A program made the translations under genes and the position numbers. Positions 27,734-36,084 of a stretch of DNA of 64,000 bases are shown here, piece by piece (within the stretch, counting starts at the first letter, position 1; every line of letters begins with the position of its first letter). This stretch comes from Seongchinamella unica (GTDB lineage Bacteria; Pseudomonadota; Gammaproteobacteria; Pseudomonadales; Halieaceae), in contig NZ_SMSE01000001.1 in the NCBI RefSeq assembly GCF_004354085.1, forward strand, positions 171,335-235,334. Direction: 5' to 3'. The notes under the pieces were generated by a model. It was not told the origin of the DNA. It searched no databases and worked only from the letters and a program-made list of their open reading frames with translations.

Positions 27734-30700
27734 TCAGGCCGCGTTCACAAAACGGACGGTTGATTCTTCAATCTCTTCACCTCGTAACCGGGCCAACAGG
27801 CTTGCCTGTTCCGCCCGCAATTGCTCGCGATTGCGATCCTTGATATGGCCGTAGCCACGCAACTTGTACACATTGGCCGCCAGTTCAGCGGCGGTGCTGT
27901 AATTCTCGTCGTCGAGACGGCGGGCGATTTCTTCCAGCAGTTCGCGGTAGTCAGCAATATCCTGCCGTTCCTGCTTGCGCTCGGCGGTATAACCAAAAAT
28001 ATCCAGGGCGGTGCCACGCAGGAACCGGGCCCGCGCCAACCAGCTGAATGCGGTTTGCATCCACGGACCGAACTCGCGCTTGATCAGTTCGCCGGTTTCC
28101 GGATCACGCTTGGAAAACAGCGGTGGCGCGAGGTTGAAGCGCAGCTTGTAGTCTCCTTCAAACCGGGCTTCCAGCTTGCGCTGGAAATCGCCGTTGGAAT
28201 AAAGCCGCGCAACCTCGTACTCATCCTTGTACGCCATCAGTCGGTACAGTTGGCGAGCGGCGGCCCGGGTCACAGAATCGTCCTCGTCCGCCCGGGAATC
28301 GGCCTCGCGTACCTTGTCTATCTGCTGGCGATAGTCTTTTGCATAAGCACTGTTCTGGTAGTCGGTCAGGCGCCGCTCCCGGTCGGCGATCAGTTCGTCC
28401 AGGCTCAGGGGTGCGACGGCTTCCTGCTCCGGCTTCAGCAGTGACATCACTTTCTCCGGCTGGTGGGCACAGCGACGTCCCCAGAGGAAGGCCTGCTTGT
28501 TAAATTCTACCGCCACGCCATTGAGCTCGATGGCCTGCTCGAGTGCCTCTGCCGATACTGGCACCAGGCCCCGCTGCCAGGCAAAGCCCAGCAGAAACAG
28601 GTTGCTGGCAATGGAGTCACCCAGCAACTCCGTGGCGACTTTGGTCGAGTCGATGAAGTGGCAACTGTCCTCACCCACTTCGGCAATGACTTTGTCTTTC
28701 ATCGCCTTGCTGGGGAACTTGGCATCGGGATTGAGGATGAACGCCGAAGTCGGCACCTCCGCCGCATTGACCACGGCATAGCTGCGTCCCTTGGCCACCT
28801 TGCCCATGGCTTCGTAGGTAGAGGCCACCACCAGGTCACAGCCGACCAGCAGATCCGCCTCACCGGCGGGAATACGCACTGCGTGGATGTCTTGCTGGTT
28901 TTCGCTCACCCGCACGTGGCTGACCACGGCGCCAAACTTCTGGGCGAGCCCGGTCTGGTTCAGGGTCGCGCAGCCCTTGCCTTCGATGTGGGCGGCCATG
29001 GCGACCAGCGCAGTGATCGTCAGCACGCCGGTGCCACCCACGCCGGTTACTACCGTATTCCACGGCCGCTCAAGCGAGGGCAACTCCGGTTGCGGCAGCG
29101 GGTCGAATTCCAGGTCGGCGGCACCGGTGGCGCCACTGGATTTTTTCAGCCTGCCGCCAATCACACTGACGAAACTGGGGCAGAAGCCACGGGCACAACT
29201 GTAATCCTTGTTACAGGCACTCTGGTCGATTTCACGCTTGCGGCCCAGTTCGGTTTCCTTGGGCAAAACCGAGAGACAGTTCGACTTGACACTGCAATCG
29301 CCGCAGCCCTCGCAAACCGCGTCATTGATAAACAGGCGCTTGGCGGGGTCTTCCAGGATACCCTTCTTGCGACGGCGGCGCTTCTCGGCGGCGCAGGTCT
29401 GCTGGTAGATGATGACCGAGGTACCCTTGAACTCACGCAGTTCTTTTTGCAGGCTGTTCATCTCATCGCGATGGTGCAGGCTGTAACCCGGCGTACCGGA
29501 AAATTGTCCGCGCCACTGCCCGGGATCATCGCTGACCAGGGCGATGCGGCGCACACCTTCACCCCGCAGTTGCATGATCAGGTCGTCCATCTCCAGGCTG
29601 CCGTCTACCGGCTGCCCACCGGTCATGGCCACCGCGTCGTTGTAGAGGATCTTGTAGGTGATATTGACCTTGGACGCTACCGCTGCCCGCACCGCGAGAA
29701 TGCCGGAGTGGGAATAGGTACCGTCACCCAGGTTCTGGAACACGTGCGGGGTTTCGGTAAACGGCGCCTGTCCGACCCAGGTCACGCCTTCACCACCCAT
29801 CTGGGTGAAAGTATGGGTCTCCCGGTCCGGCATCCAGGTGGCCATATAGTGACAACCGATACCGCCCAGGGCATGACTGCCCTCGGGCACCTTGGTGGAG
29901 GTATTGTGGGGGCAGCCGCTGCAGAAGTGCGGTACGCGTTCGATGGTATCGCGCGGGGTGGCGAGGGAGGCTTCTTTCTCCTCAATCCAGCGGATGCGCT
30001 GGTCCATGGTTTCCGACTGGTAAAAGCGGCGCAGGCGACTGTGAATCGCCAGGGCAATGGTTGCCGGCGACAGCTCGCCGAGATTGGTCAACAGGTCACG
30101 GCCGTGCTCGTCAAACTCACCTATCACGCGCGGGCGTGAGTCGGACGCATAATTGTACAACTGGCCGGTGAGCTGATCCTCGATCACCGAACGCTTTTCC
30201 TCTACCACCAGGATTTCTTCCAGGCCTTCGGCAAACTGTGCCGTAGCCCGGGGCTCCAGCGGCCAAGGCATGCCGACCTTGTAGACCCGCAGACCTATTT
30301 CCGCGGCAACGGCCGCGTCAATACCCATATCCTCAAGGGCCTGCATGACATCCAGGTAGGCCTTGCCCGAGGTCACGATCCCCAGGCGGGCATTGGGGGA
30401 ATCCAGCACGATCCTGTTGATACCGTTGACCCGGGCAAACTCACGGGCGGCGTAAATCTTGTACTTGTTAAGGCGCCACTCCTGCTCCAGCGGTTTGTCC
30501 GGCCAGCGGCCGTGAACACCGCCGGGGGGCAGCTCAAAGTCCTCGGGAATGACGATGTCGATACGGTTGGGGTCGATGTCGGCAGAAATGGCCGAGTCCA
30601 TGTTCTCGGTAATCGCTTTCAGGCCCACCCAGCAACCGCTGTAGCGGGATAATTCCCAGCCATAAACGCCCAGGTCCAGCACCTCCTGCACGTTGGCGGG

Positions 30701-31234
30701 CGCCAGCACCGGCACGGAGGCCCCCATGAACATGTGTTCGGACTGGTGTGGCAGGGTCGACGATTTGCAGGCGTGATCGTCACCGGCCACTGCCAGCACA
30801 CCGCCGTAACGGGATGTACCAAACGCATTGGCATGCTTGATCACATCCATCGAGCGGTCTACGCCCGGCCCCTTGCCATACCACATGCCAAAGACGCCGT
30901 CGTATTTCGCGCCTTCAAACAGATTGGTTTGCTGGCTGCCCCACACCGCGGTGGCTGCCAGTTCCTCGTTGATACCGGCCTGGAAGTACACATTGTGCTT
31001 CTCCAGCCAGGGGCGGGCCTTCCACATGGACTGGTCGACCGTACCCAGGGGCGATCCACGATAGCCGGAGATGAATGCGGCGGTGTTGAGCCCTCGCTGC
31101 TGGTCGCGCTGATGCTGCAGCATGGGCAGACGGACCAGTGCTTCTATTCCGGTCATGTAGGCGCGGGTAGTATCCAGCGCGTACTTGTCGTCCAGGGACA
31201 CCTTGCCAATCAAGGGAGCATTCTGAGGGTTCAT
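27734..31234 (-). CDS. Indolepyruvate ferredoxin oxidoreductase, fused alpha-beta form
   Basis: A 1166-residue single-chain oxidoreductase that oxidatively decarboxylates aryl or branched 2-oxoacids to acyl-CoA with ferredoxin. The order is an N-terminal pyrimidine-binding/transketolase-like domain, CSGCPHNTS (about residue 438) with the TPP region GGIGCHYMATW, a 4Fe-4S cluster motif CEGCGDCSVKSNC (about 640), and a gamma-type domain GVGGTGVLTITAL (about 730) to the end. This fused layout is common in aerobic proteobacteria. The amino-acid dehydrogenase follows; an Lrp-type regulator diverges 137 bp away. Confidence 0.94.
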   Translation of the reverse strand: MNPQNAPLIGKVSLDDKYALDTTRAYMTGIEALVRLPMLQHQRDQQRGLNTAAFISGYRGSPLGTVDQSMWKARPWLEKHNVYFQAGINEELAATAVWGSQQTNLFEGAKYDGVFGMWYGKGPGVDRSMDVIKHANAFGTSRYGGVLAVAGDDHACKSSTLPHQSEHMFMGASVPVLAPANVQEVLDLGVYGWELSRYSGCWVGLKAITENMDSAISADIDPNRIDIVIPEDFELPPGGVHGRWPDKPLEQEWRLNKYKIYAAREFARVNGINRIVLDSPNARLGIVTSGKAYLDVMQALEDMGIDAAVAAEIGLRVYKVGMPWPLEPRATAQFAEGLEEILVVEEKRSVIEDQLTGQLYNYASDSRPRVIGEFDEHGRDLLTNLGELSPATIALAIHSRLRRFYQSETMDQRIRWIEEKEASLATPRDTIERVPHFCSGCPHNTSTKVPEGSHALGGIGCHYMATWMPDRETHTFTQMGGEGVTWVGQAPFTETPHVFQNLGDGTYSHSGILAVRAAVASKVNITYKILYNDAVAMTGGQPVDGSLEMDDLIMQLRGEGVRRIALVSDDPGQWRGQFSGTPGYSLHHRDEMNSLQKELREFKGTSVIIYQQTCAAEKRRRRKKGILEDPAKRLFINDAVCEGCGDCSVKSNCLSVLPKETELGRKREIDQSACNKDYSCARGFCPSFVSVIGGRLKKSSGATGAADLEFDPLPQPELPSLERPWNTVVTGVGGTGVLTITALVAMAAHIEGKGCATLNQTGLAQKFGAVVSHVRVSENQQDIHAVRIPAGEADLLVGCDLVVASTYEAMGKVAKGRSYAVVNAAEVPTSAFILNPDAKFPSKAMKDKVIAEVGEDSCHFIDSTKVATELLGDSIASNLFLLGFAWQRGLVPVSAEALEQAIELNGVAVEFNKQAFLWGRRCAHQPEKVMSLLKPEQEAVAPLSLDELIADRERRLTDYQNSAYAKDYRQQIDKVREADSRADEDDSVTRAAARQLYRLMAYKDEYEVARLYSNGDFQRKLEARFEGDYKLRFNLAPPLFSKRDPETGELIKREFGPWMQTAFSWLARARFLRGTALDIFGYTAERKQERQDIADYRELLEEIARRLDDENYSTAAELAANVYKLRGYGHIKDRNREQLRAEQASLLARLRGEEIEESTVRFVNAA

Positions 31235-31273
31235 CGTAATGACCGCTTAATTACGTAGTGATGTAGTGCCTTA

Positions 31274-31287
31274 ATTTTGGCCAATAT
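31274..31287. promoter_or_regulatory. Candidate Lrp-type operator, site 1
   Basis: ATTTTGGCCAATAT is an inverted repeat with one mismatch, lying 40 bp upstream of the oxidoreductase start and 44 bp (about four helical turns) from a near-identical perfect repeat. Paired AT-rich palindromes in phase are usual for Lrp-family regulators. Confidence 0.4.
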
Positions 31288-31317
31288 CGGCGGAAATTGT
31301 TATTTGATTTGATCGTG

Positions 31318-31331
31318 ATTTTGGGCAAAAT
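31318..31331. promoter_or_regulatory. Candidate Lrp-type operator, site 2
   Basis: ATTTTGGGCAAAAT has perfect 6-bp arms (ATTTTG/CAAAAT) and shares ATTTTGG with site 1. It ends 40 bp before the regulator's TTG start, so it could mediate autoregulation. Confidence 0.4.
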
Positions 31332-31371
31332 ATGCATAAATTATTCAATAACATCGAACAGGAAGGCAATT

Positions 31372-31848
31372 TTGACCGAACCCCTCTCCAGACAGGATCT
31401 CGACATCCTCAAAATGCTCCAGCGGGACAGTACCACCAGCACCGCCGCCATTGCCGAGCGCATCAATATTTCCCAGTCCCCCTGCTGGCGGCGCATCAAT
31501 CGACTGGAGCAGGACGGCCTGATCAAGCGCCGGGTGGCATTACTGGATCGCACCGCGCTGGGCATGGATGTGGTGGTATTTGCCACCATTAACCTGACCT
31601 CCACCGGCCGCCAGAACCTGATTGAATTCGAGCGTGATATCATTGAGCACCCGGAGGTCATCGAGTGCTACACCATGACCGGGATCTGGGACTACATGCT
31701 GAAAATCGTGACCCGGGACATTCGCCATTATGAGGAATTCGTGCGCAATACCCTCACCGCCAGCCCCTCAATCCGTGAACTCCACTCCCACATGGCAGTG
31801 ACGGAAATCAAGAACACCACCGAGCTGCCCCTGGACACCCAGCTTTGA
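31372..31848 (+). CDS. Lrp/AsnC family transcriptional regulator
   Basis: A 158-residue protein from the TTG at 31372, chosen because GGAAGG lies 5 nt upstream; the open frame begins earlier at 31297 but that gives a non-family N-terminus. It has the N-terminal helix-turn-helix SRQDLDILKMLQRDS, with IAERINISQSPCWRRINRLEQDGLI, followed by a RAM effector domain (ECYTMTGIWDYMLKIV). It likely senses an amino acid and controls the divergent dehydrogenase/oxidoreductase operon and the downstream aminotransferase. Its stop overlaps the next gene's TTG (TTGA). Confidence 0.93.
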   Translation: MTEPLSRQDLDILKMLQRDSTTSTAAIAERINISQSPCWRRINRLEQDGLIKRRVALLDRTALGMDVVVFATINLTSTGRQNLIEFERDIIEHPEVIECYTMTGIWDYMLKIVTRDIRHYEEFVRNTLTASPSIRELHSHMAVTEIKNTTELPLDTQL

Positions 31849-32996
31849 GCCCGACCATAGACAGCAAACTGCCTGGCATAGGCACCACGATCTTTACCCG
31901 CATGTCGGCCCTTGCCGCCGAGTGCGGGGCGATCAACCTGTCCCAGGGATATCCTGACTTCGAGGCGCCGGAGGAACTCCGCGAGGCACTGGCCAGGGCG
32001 GTCATGGACGGCCACAACCAGTACGCGCCGATGAGCGGGCTTCCAGCCCTGCGCGAACAGCTGGCGCTGCAGCTTCAACTGCATCGCGGTGTCGCCTGCG
32101 ACCCGGAGACTGAAATCACCGTGGTGCCGGGCGCCACCGAAGGTATTTTCTGTTCGATCATGGCCTCCGTCCGGGCGGGGGACGAGGTCCTGGTCATGGA
32201 CCCCAGTTACGACAGCTATATACCCGCCATCGAGATGGCGGGAGGCAAGGCCGTGCGCATTGCCCTGCGTGCTCACAGCTTCGCCGTCGACTGGGATGCG
32301 GTCGCGGCAACGCTGAATCCGCGCAGCCGAATGATCATCATCAACTCTCCCCACAATCCCACCGGGGCCGTCCTCAGCGAGGATGACATGCACACCCTGG
32401 AAAGACTGGCCATCGAATACGACCTGCTGGTCTGCAGCGATGAGGTTTACGAGCACCTGACCTACGATGACCTTCCCCACCGCAGCGTGCTTCAGTACCC
32501 GGGTCTCCGGGAACGGAGTTTCGCCCACTTTTCCTTCGGCAAAACCTTCAGTGTCACCGGCTGGAAAACCGGCTACTGTGTCGCCGCGCCGGCACTCAGC
32601 GCGGAACTGCGCAAGGTCCACCAGTTCGTGGCCTTTGTTGCGGTGACACCGGTACAGCAGGCGGTGGCGGACTTCCTGGCTGATTATCCGGAATATCCCG
32701 CCCGCCTCGCGGGCTTTTACCAACGCAAGCGGGACCTGTTCTGCGATGCCCTGGCCGGATCTAACTTCAGGTTGAGGCCCAGTGCCGGCACGTATTTCCA
32801 GCTGCTGGACTATAGTGACATCAGTACAGCGACAGACCAGCAACTGGCCGAGCAGTGGACCCGGGAGCTGGGGGTGGCGTCCATCCCGATATCGGTGTTT
32901 TATCCCTCACCCCCAGGGCTGCATTACCTGAGATTTTGTTTCGCCAAGAACGATGCCACCCTGGAACAGGCGGCGGAGATTTTATGCGGGATTTGA
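31845..32996 (+). CDS. PLP-dependent aminotransferase, methionine/kynurenine aminotransferase type (YbdL-like)
   Basis: A 383-residue class I aminotransferase starting at a TTG overlapping the regulator's stop. NLSQGYPDFEAP near the N-terminus, NSPHNPTGAV, the SDEVYEHLTYDD motif and SFGKTFSVTGWK place the PLP lysine at Lys233. This subgroup transaminates methionine, phenylalanine or glutamine. The next gene encodes omega-amidase, overlapping it by 13 bp, which would remove the 2-oxoglutaramate formed when glutamine is the amino donor. Confidence 0.92.
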   Translation: MSPTIDSKLPGIGTTIFTRMSALAAECGAINLSQGYPDFEAPEELREALARAVMDGHNQYAPMSGLPALREQLALQLQLHRGVACDPETEITVVPGATEGIFCSIMASVRAGDEVLVMDPSYDSYIPAIEMAGGKAVRIALRAHSFAVDWDAVAATLNPRSRMIIINSPHNPTGAVLSEDDMHTLERLAIEYDLLVCSDEVYEHLTYDDLPHRSVLQYPGLRERSFAHFSFGKTFSVTGWKTGYCVAAPALSAELRKVHQFVAFVAVTPVQQAVADFLADYPEYPARLAGFYQRKRDLFCDALAGSNFRLRPSAGTYFQLLDYSDISTATDQQLAEQWTRELGVASIPISVFYPSPPGLHYLRFCFAKNDATLEQAAEILCGI

Positions 32997-33757
32997 GAGT
33001 CACCCTGGTACAGCGGGAACTGCAGTGGGAGGTGCCGGCCGAAAACCGCAGGGCGATCACCCAACTGGCGGCTGGACTGGCCGGCAAAACCGACCTGCTG
33101 GTGCTGCCGGAAATGTTTACCACCGGCTTTTCCATGAACGCCCTGGCCAATGCGGAAGAACCAGGCGGCGCCACGGAGCAGTGGATGCAGGCGCTCGCGG
33201 CGGAACTGGATTGCGCGGTCACCGGAAGTATTGCCGTGCGGGTTGGTGATGATGTGTTTAATCGCATGCTGTTCGCGTCAGCGGCGCAGGTGCAGTTCTA
33301 TGACAAGCGCCACCTGTTCCGCATGGCCGGAGAGCACAAGCGCTACCGCGGCGGCGAGAAGCGCGTCATTGTGAACTGGCGCGGCTGGCGCCTGCTTCTG
33401 CAGGTTTGCTACGACCTGCGCTTCCCGGTATTCAGCCGCAACCGGCAGGACTACGACCTGGCCCTGTACGTGGCCAACTGGCCCGGGGCCAGAACCATGC
33501 ACTGGCGCCAGCTATTGATTGCCAGGGCGATCGAAAACCAGGCCTGTGTCGTCGGTGTCAACCGGGTCGGCCGCGATGCCAACGGACTGGACTACAATGG
33601 TGACAGTCTGGCAGTGAGCGCAGACGGCCAGTTGCTGGCTGACCTCGAGACAGGAAGCGAGGCCCGCACGGTGACCCTGTCGGGCTCGAGGTTGCAGGAA
33701 TACCGGGAAAAGTTTCCGGCCTACATGGATGCCGACAACTTCACGGTGGACAACTGA
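32984..33757 (+). CDS. yafV: Omega-amidase, YafV/NIT2-like carbon-nitrogen hydrolase
   Basis: A 257-residue nitrilase-superfamily protein from the ATG at 32984. The Glu-Lys-Cys triad is Glu43 (LPEMFTTGF), Lys108 (YDKRHLF) and Cys142 (QVCYDLRFP). YafV/NIT2 hydrolyse 2-oxoglutaramate and 2-oxosuccinamate. The 13-bp overlap with the aminotransferase matches the methionine-salvage-type pairing of these two enzymes. Confidence 0.93.
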   Translation: MRDLRVTLVQRELQWEVPAENRRAITQLAAGLAGKTDLLVLPEMFTTGFSMNALANAEEPGGATEQWMQALAAELDCAVTGSIAVRVGDDVFNRMLFASAAQVQFYDKRHLFRMAGEHKRYRGGEKRVIVNWRGWRLLLQVCYDLRFPVFSRNRQDYDLALYVANWPGARTMHWRQLLIARAIENQACVVGVNRVGRDANGLDYNGDSLAVSADGQLLADLETGSEARTVTLSGSRLQEYREKFPAYMDADNFTVDN

Positions 33758-33837
33758 GTGATTTCCCCGCAGGGTGAACTGGCTGCCACCAAAACAGTCA
33801 TAGCAGTGAGGACAGCTGCACAACAAGAGGACTAGTC

Positions 33838-34704
33838 ATGCAGGTTGATTCGGAAGATCGATACGTCGAGGAGCGCGGCTCAGCCGGGCTACCCAGGTTG
33901 CCTATTGCCCTCGCGGTACTGGCGCTCATTATCGGCATCGCCTGGTACTTCAGCGGCGGTAGCCCCGAGCAGGAGGAGCCACCTGCCGAGTTAGTCACAC
34001 CGGTGCCTGCGGAATCCCCGCCGCTGCAACCAGAAGCGGCGCCGGCGCCAGACATCCCGGAACCGGTGACGGTTGTCACGGATCCCAACGATCCCAATGA
34101 CCTGGTCATCGCTGAGCCGGAACTCAAACTGGAAGAAAGTGATCCGCTGGTGAGGGAGACACTGGCCCCGGCGCTCGCAGACAGCGTATTCGCCCAGGCC
34201 CTGCGCCAGGATGACCTGCTTGAGCGCGGCACCGCGTTTATCGATGCCGCCGGCAAGGGTTCGGTGCTGAACAAGGTATTGCCGATTCCCCGGCCCGAAG
34301 GAAACTTTGCAGTACGCCAGGAGGGCGGCAAAACGGTGATCGACCCGGCGACCTACGCGCGCTACGACGGCTACGCTGAGGCCATTGGCGCACTGGACCC
34401 GGACACCCTGGCCGCGGCCTTCCACCAGTTCCGGCCGCTGCTGGAACAGGCCTACGGCAACCTGGGTTACCAGCAACAGGATATGGACAACAGCCTGATT
34501 CGCGCCCTCGATCAGGTCATTGCCGCTCCCGTACTGGATGAGCCGCCGGCGCTGGAACAGCGCGTAACCACCTACACCTATGCCGATGAGGCGCTGGAAA
34601 ACCTGTCACCCATTGCCAAGCAGTTGCTGCGTATGGGGCCAGAGAACCAGCGTATTATCCAGGATCAGGCCAGGGCGCTGCGGGCAGCACTGCTGACCGA
34701 GTAA
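33838..34704 (+). CDS. DUF3014 family protein
   Basis: A 288-residue protein of unknown function. A short charged N-terminus, one transmembrane helix (about residues 19-40), a Pro/Glu-rich linker (about 45-80) and a soluble C-terminal domain with LPIPRPEGNFAVRQEGGKTVIDPATYARY, which I recognise as the DUF3014 type. The C-terminal domain would face the periplasm. It stands alone, 80 bp after the omega-amidase. Confidence 0.75.
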   Translation: MQVDSEDRYVEERGSAGLPRLPIALAVLALIIGIAWYFSGGSPEQEEPPAELVTPVPAESPPLQPEAAPAPDIPEPVTVVTDPNDPNDLVIAEPELKLEESDPLVRETLAPALADSVFAQALRQDDLLERGTAFIDAAGKGSVLNKVLPIPRPEGNFAVRQEGGKTVIDPATYARYDGYAEAIGALDPDTLAAAFHQFRPLLEQAYGNLGYQQQDMDNSLIRALDQVIAAPVLDEPPALEQRVTTYTYADEALENLSPIAKQLLRMGPENQRIIQDQARALRAALLTE

Positions 34705-34738
34705 TCGCTGCTGGCGTGAACTTGCCGCAGCCCCTTCC

Positions 34739-35929
34739 CTAACTGGATTCCCGGTCTACCGCCGCCTGCACGGCGCGGTAGAACGCCTGGCGCTGCTCAC
34801 TCTGGCCATCAACACCCCGCGCCCGCGGCCAGTTGCTGTTGGAGGCAATCACCAGGTCCCGTGAAGGATCGATGAATATTCCCTGGCCGAAAATTCCCTG
34901 GGCCGCGTAGCTGCCATCGTCATAGGTCCACCACTGGTAACCGTAGCCCCGGCCAGGAATGCCGATGTCCGCCTGCTTGCGGGTGGCTGCACCCAGCCAG
35001 CCCTCCGGTAGTACGTCGTCGCCAGCAATTTTCGCCCCGCCGAGCATAAACAGGCCGAAGCGGGCAAAATCGCGAGTAGCCGCCTGCAGGCAACAACCGC
35101 TGATCTCATGCCCGGTCGACCCGAGCAGCCAGGTAGCGTCCTGTTCCATACCATAGGGGCGCCAGATTTTTTCCGCGAGATAGTCCGCCAGCTGTTTGCC
35201 GGTGGCAGAGCTGACCAACACTCCGATCAGGTTGGTTTCCCCCGTCTTGTAGACCCACTTGTCACCGGCGGGCAGTTCCCGCGGCAGCGCCCGCATATAG
35301 CTGACCGTCACATCCAGACCCGGCTCTGCCTGGTGCTCGTTGAAACGCGCCACGTCGCTGTTCCTGTCTTCGTAGTCCTCGTCCCAGGCCACACCGGAGG
35401 TCATGGTCAGCAACTGGCGGATAGAGACCTCGTCGTAGGCCGAGCCGCGCAGGTCAGGAATGTACTCAGACACCCTGTCCTCAACGCTGTCGATATGCCC
35501 GTCCCTTATCGCGGCTCCCACCAGGGTTGAGGTAAATGACTTGGCCACCGAGAAGCTGGTCCAGCGACCCGCAGCATCGAAATCAAGACCGTATTTTTCC
35601 AGGCGCAGCTTGCCGCCCTGGACAATGACCAAACCTGCCGTGCGCTGCTCCAGCATGTATTGCTCAACATCCATCGCCAGCGCCAGCGGGGCCCCCGCTA
35701 CCAGTGGCCTTACTTCGTTACCCGCTGCCACCACCCGGGCCCTGGCCAGCACCGGAAGCCGGTCCATCGTCCTGAATGCGGCGTCGCGCTGGGGCACCGA
35801 CCAGAACAATACATTCCTGTCTGTGGGCAAATTGGCCAGCAGGCTGCGCACCTCCCTGTCGGTACTGAGATACACACCCACGAGCACCAGCGAAACTGCC
35901 AGTAAAAGCCCGATCAACCATTTCCTCAT
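34739..35929 (-). CDS. Serine hydrolase, class C beta-lactamase/6-aminohexanoate hydrolase-like
   Basis: A 396-residue protein from the ATG at 35929 (AAGGGG upstream); a TTG six codons earlier is less likely. The N-terminus is a signal anchor (residues 5-21). The SxxK motif is Ser127-Val-Ala-Lys130 in SFSVAKS, and YKTGETN is the second active-site element; GYGYQWW is also typical. The family covers esterases, peptidases and amide hydrolases; it is not evidence of beta-lactam resistance. Confidence 0.85.
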   Translation of the reverse strand: MRKWLIGLLLAVSLVLVGVYLSTDREVRSLLANLPTDRNVLFWSVPQRDAAFRTMDRLPVLARARVVAAGNEVRPLVAGAPLALAMDVEQYMLEQRTAGLVIVQGGKLRLEKYGLDFDAAGRWTSFSVAKSFTSTLVGAAIRDGHIDSVEDRVSEYIPDLRGSAYDEVSIRQLLTMTSGVAWDEDYEDRNSDVARFNEHQAEPGLDVTVSYMRALPRELPAGDKWVYKTGETNLIGVLVSSATGKQLADYLAEKIWRPYGMEQDATWLLGSTGHEISGCCLQAATRDFARFGLFMLGGAKIAGDDVLPEGWLGAATRKQADIGIPGRGYGYQWWTYDDGSYAAQGIFGQGIFIDPSRDLVIASNSNWPRARGVDGQSEQRQAFYRAVQAAVDRESS

Positions 35930-36016
35930 CTGCTGGTCCCCTTGCAAGGTTACTGAAGCGGCACCCTGAAAGCCTGCTAACCCCCCGGGTGCTTGCGGCT
36001 ATGGCCGCAGGCTCAC

Positions 36017-36064
36017 AAAAAAGCCGCGAGGCAGCGGGCTGCTGCACCCGCCGCGTCGCGGCTT
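36017..36064 (-). terminator. Intrinsic terminator of the aldehyde dehydrogenase operon
   Basis: A 9-bp outer stem AAGCCGCGA (36021-36029) with TCGCGGCTT (36056-36064) encloses an inner GCGGG/CCCGC pair. Read on the minus strand it is followed by a U6 tract. It lies 20 bp past the aldehyde dehydrogenase stop. Confidence 0.75.
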
Positions 36065-36084
36065 CCCGATGCGATTCCAGGCCG

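Noticed and set aside
28463-30139. 558-codon frame opposite the indolepyruvate oxidoreductase
   Set aside because: Antisense shadow in GC-rich sequence; the minus-strand gene has FeS and TPP motifs.
34739-35929. Beta-lactam resistance gene
   Set aside because: Only the general serine-hydrolase motifs are present; the YKTGETN element fits esterase or amidase relatives better.
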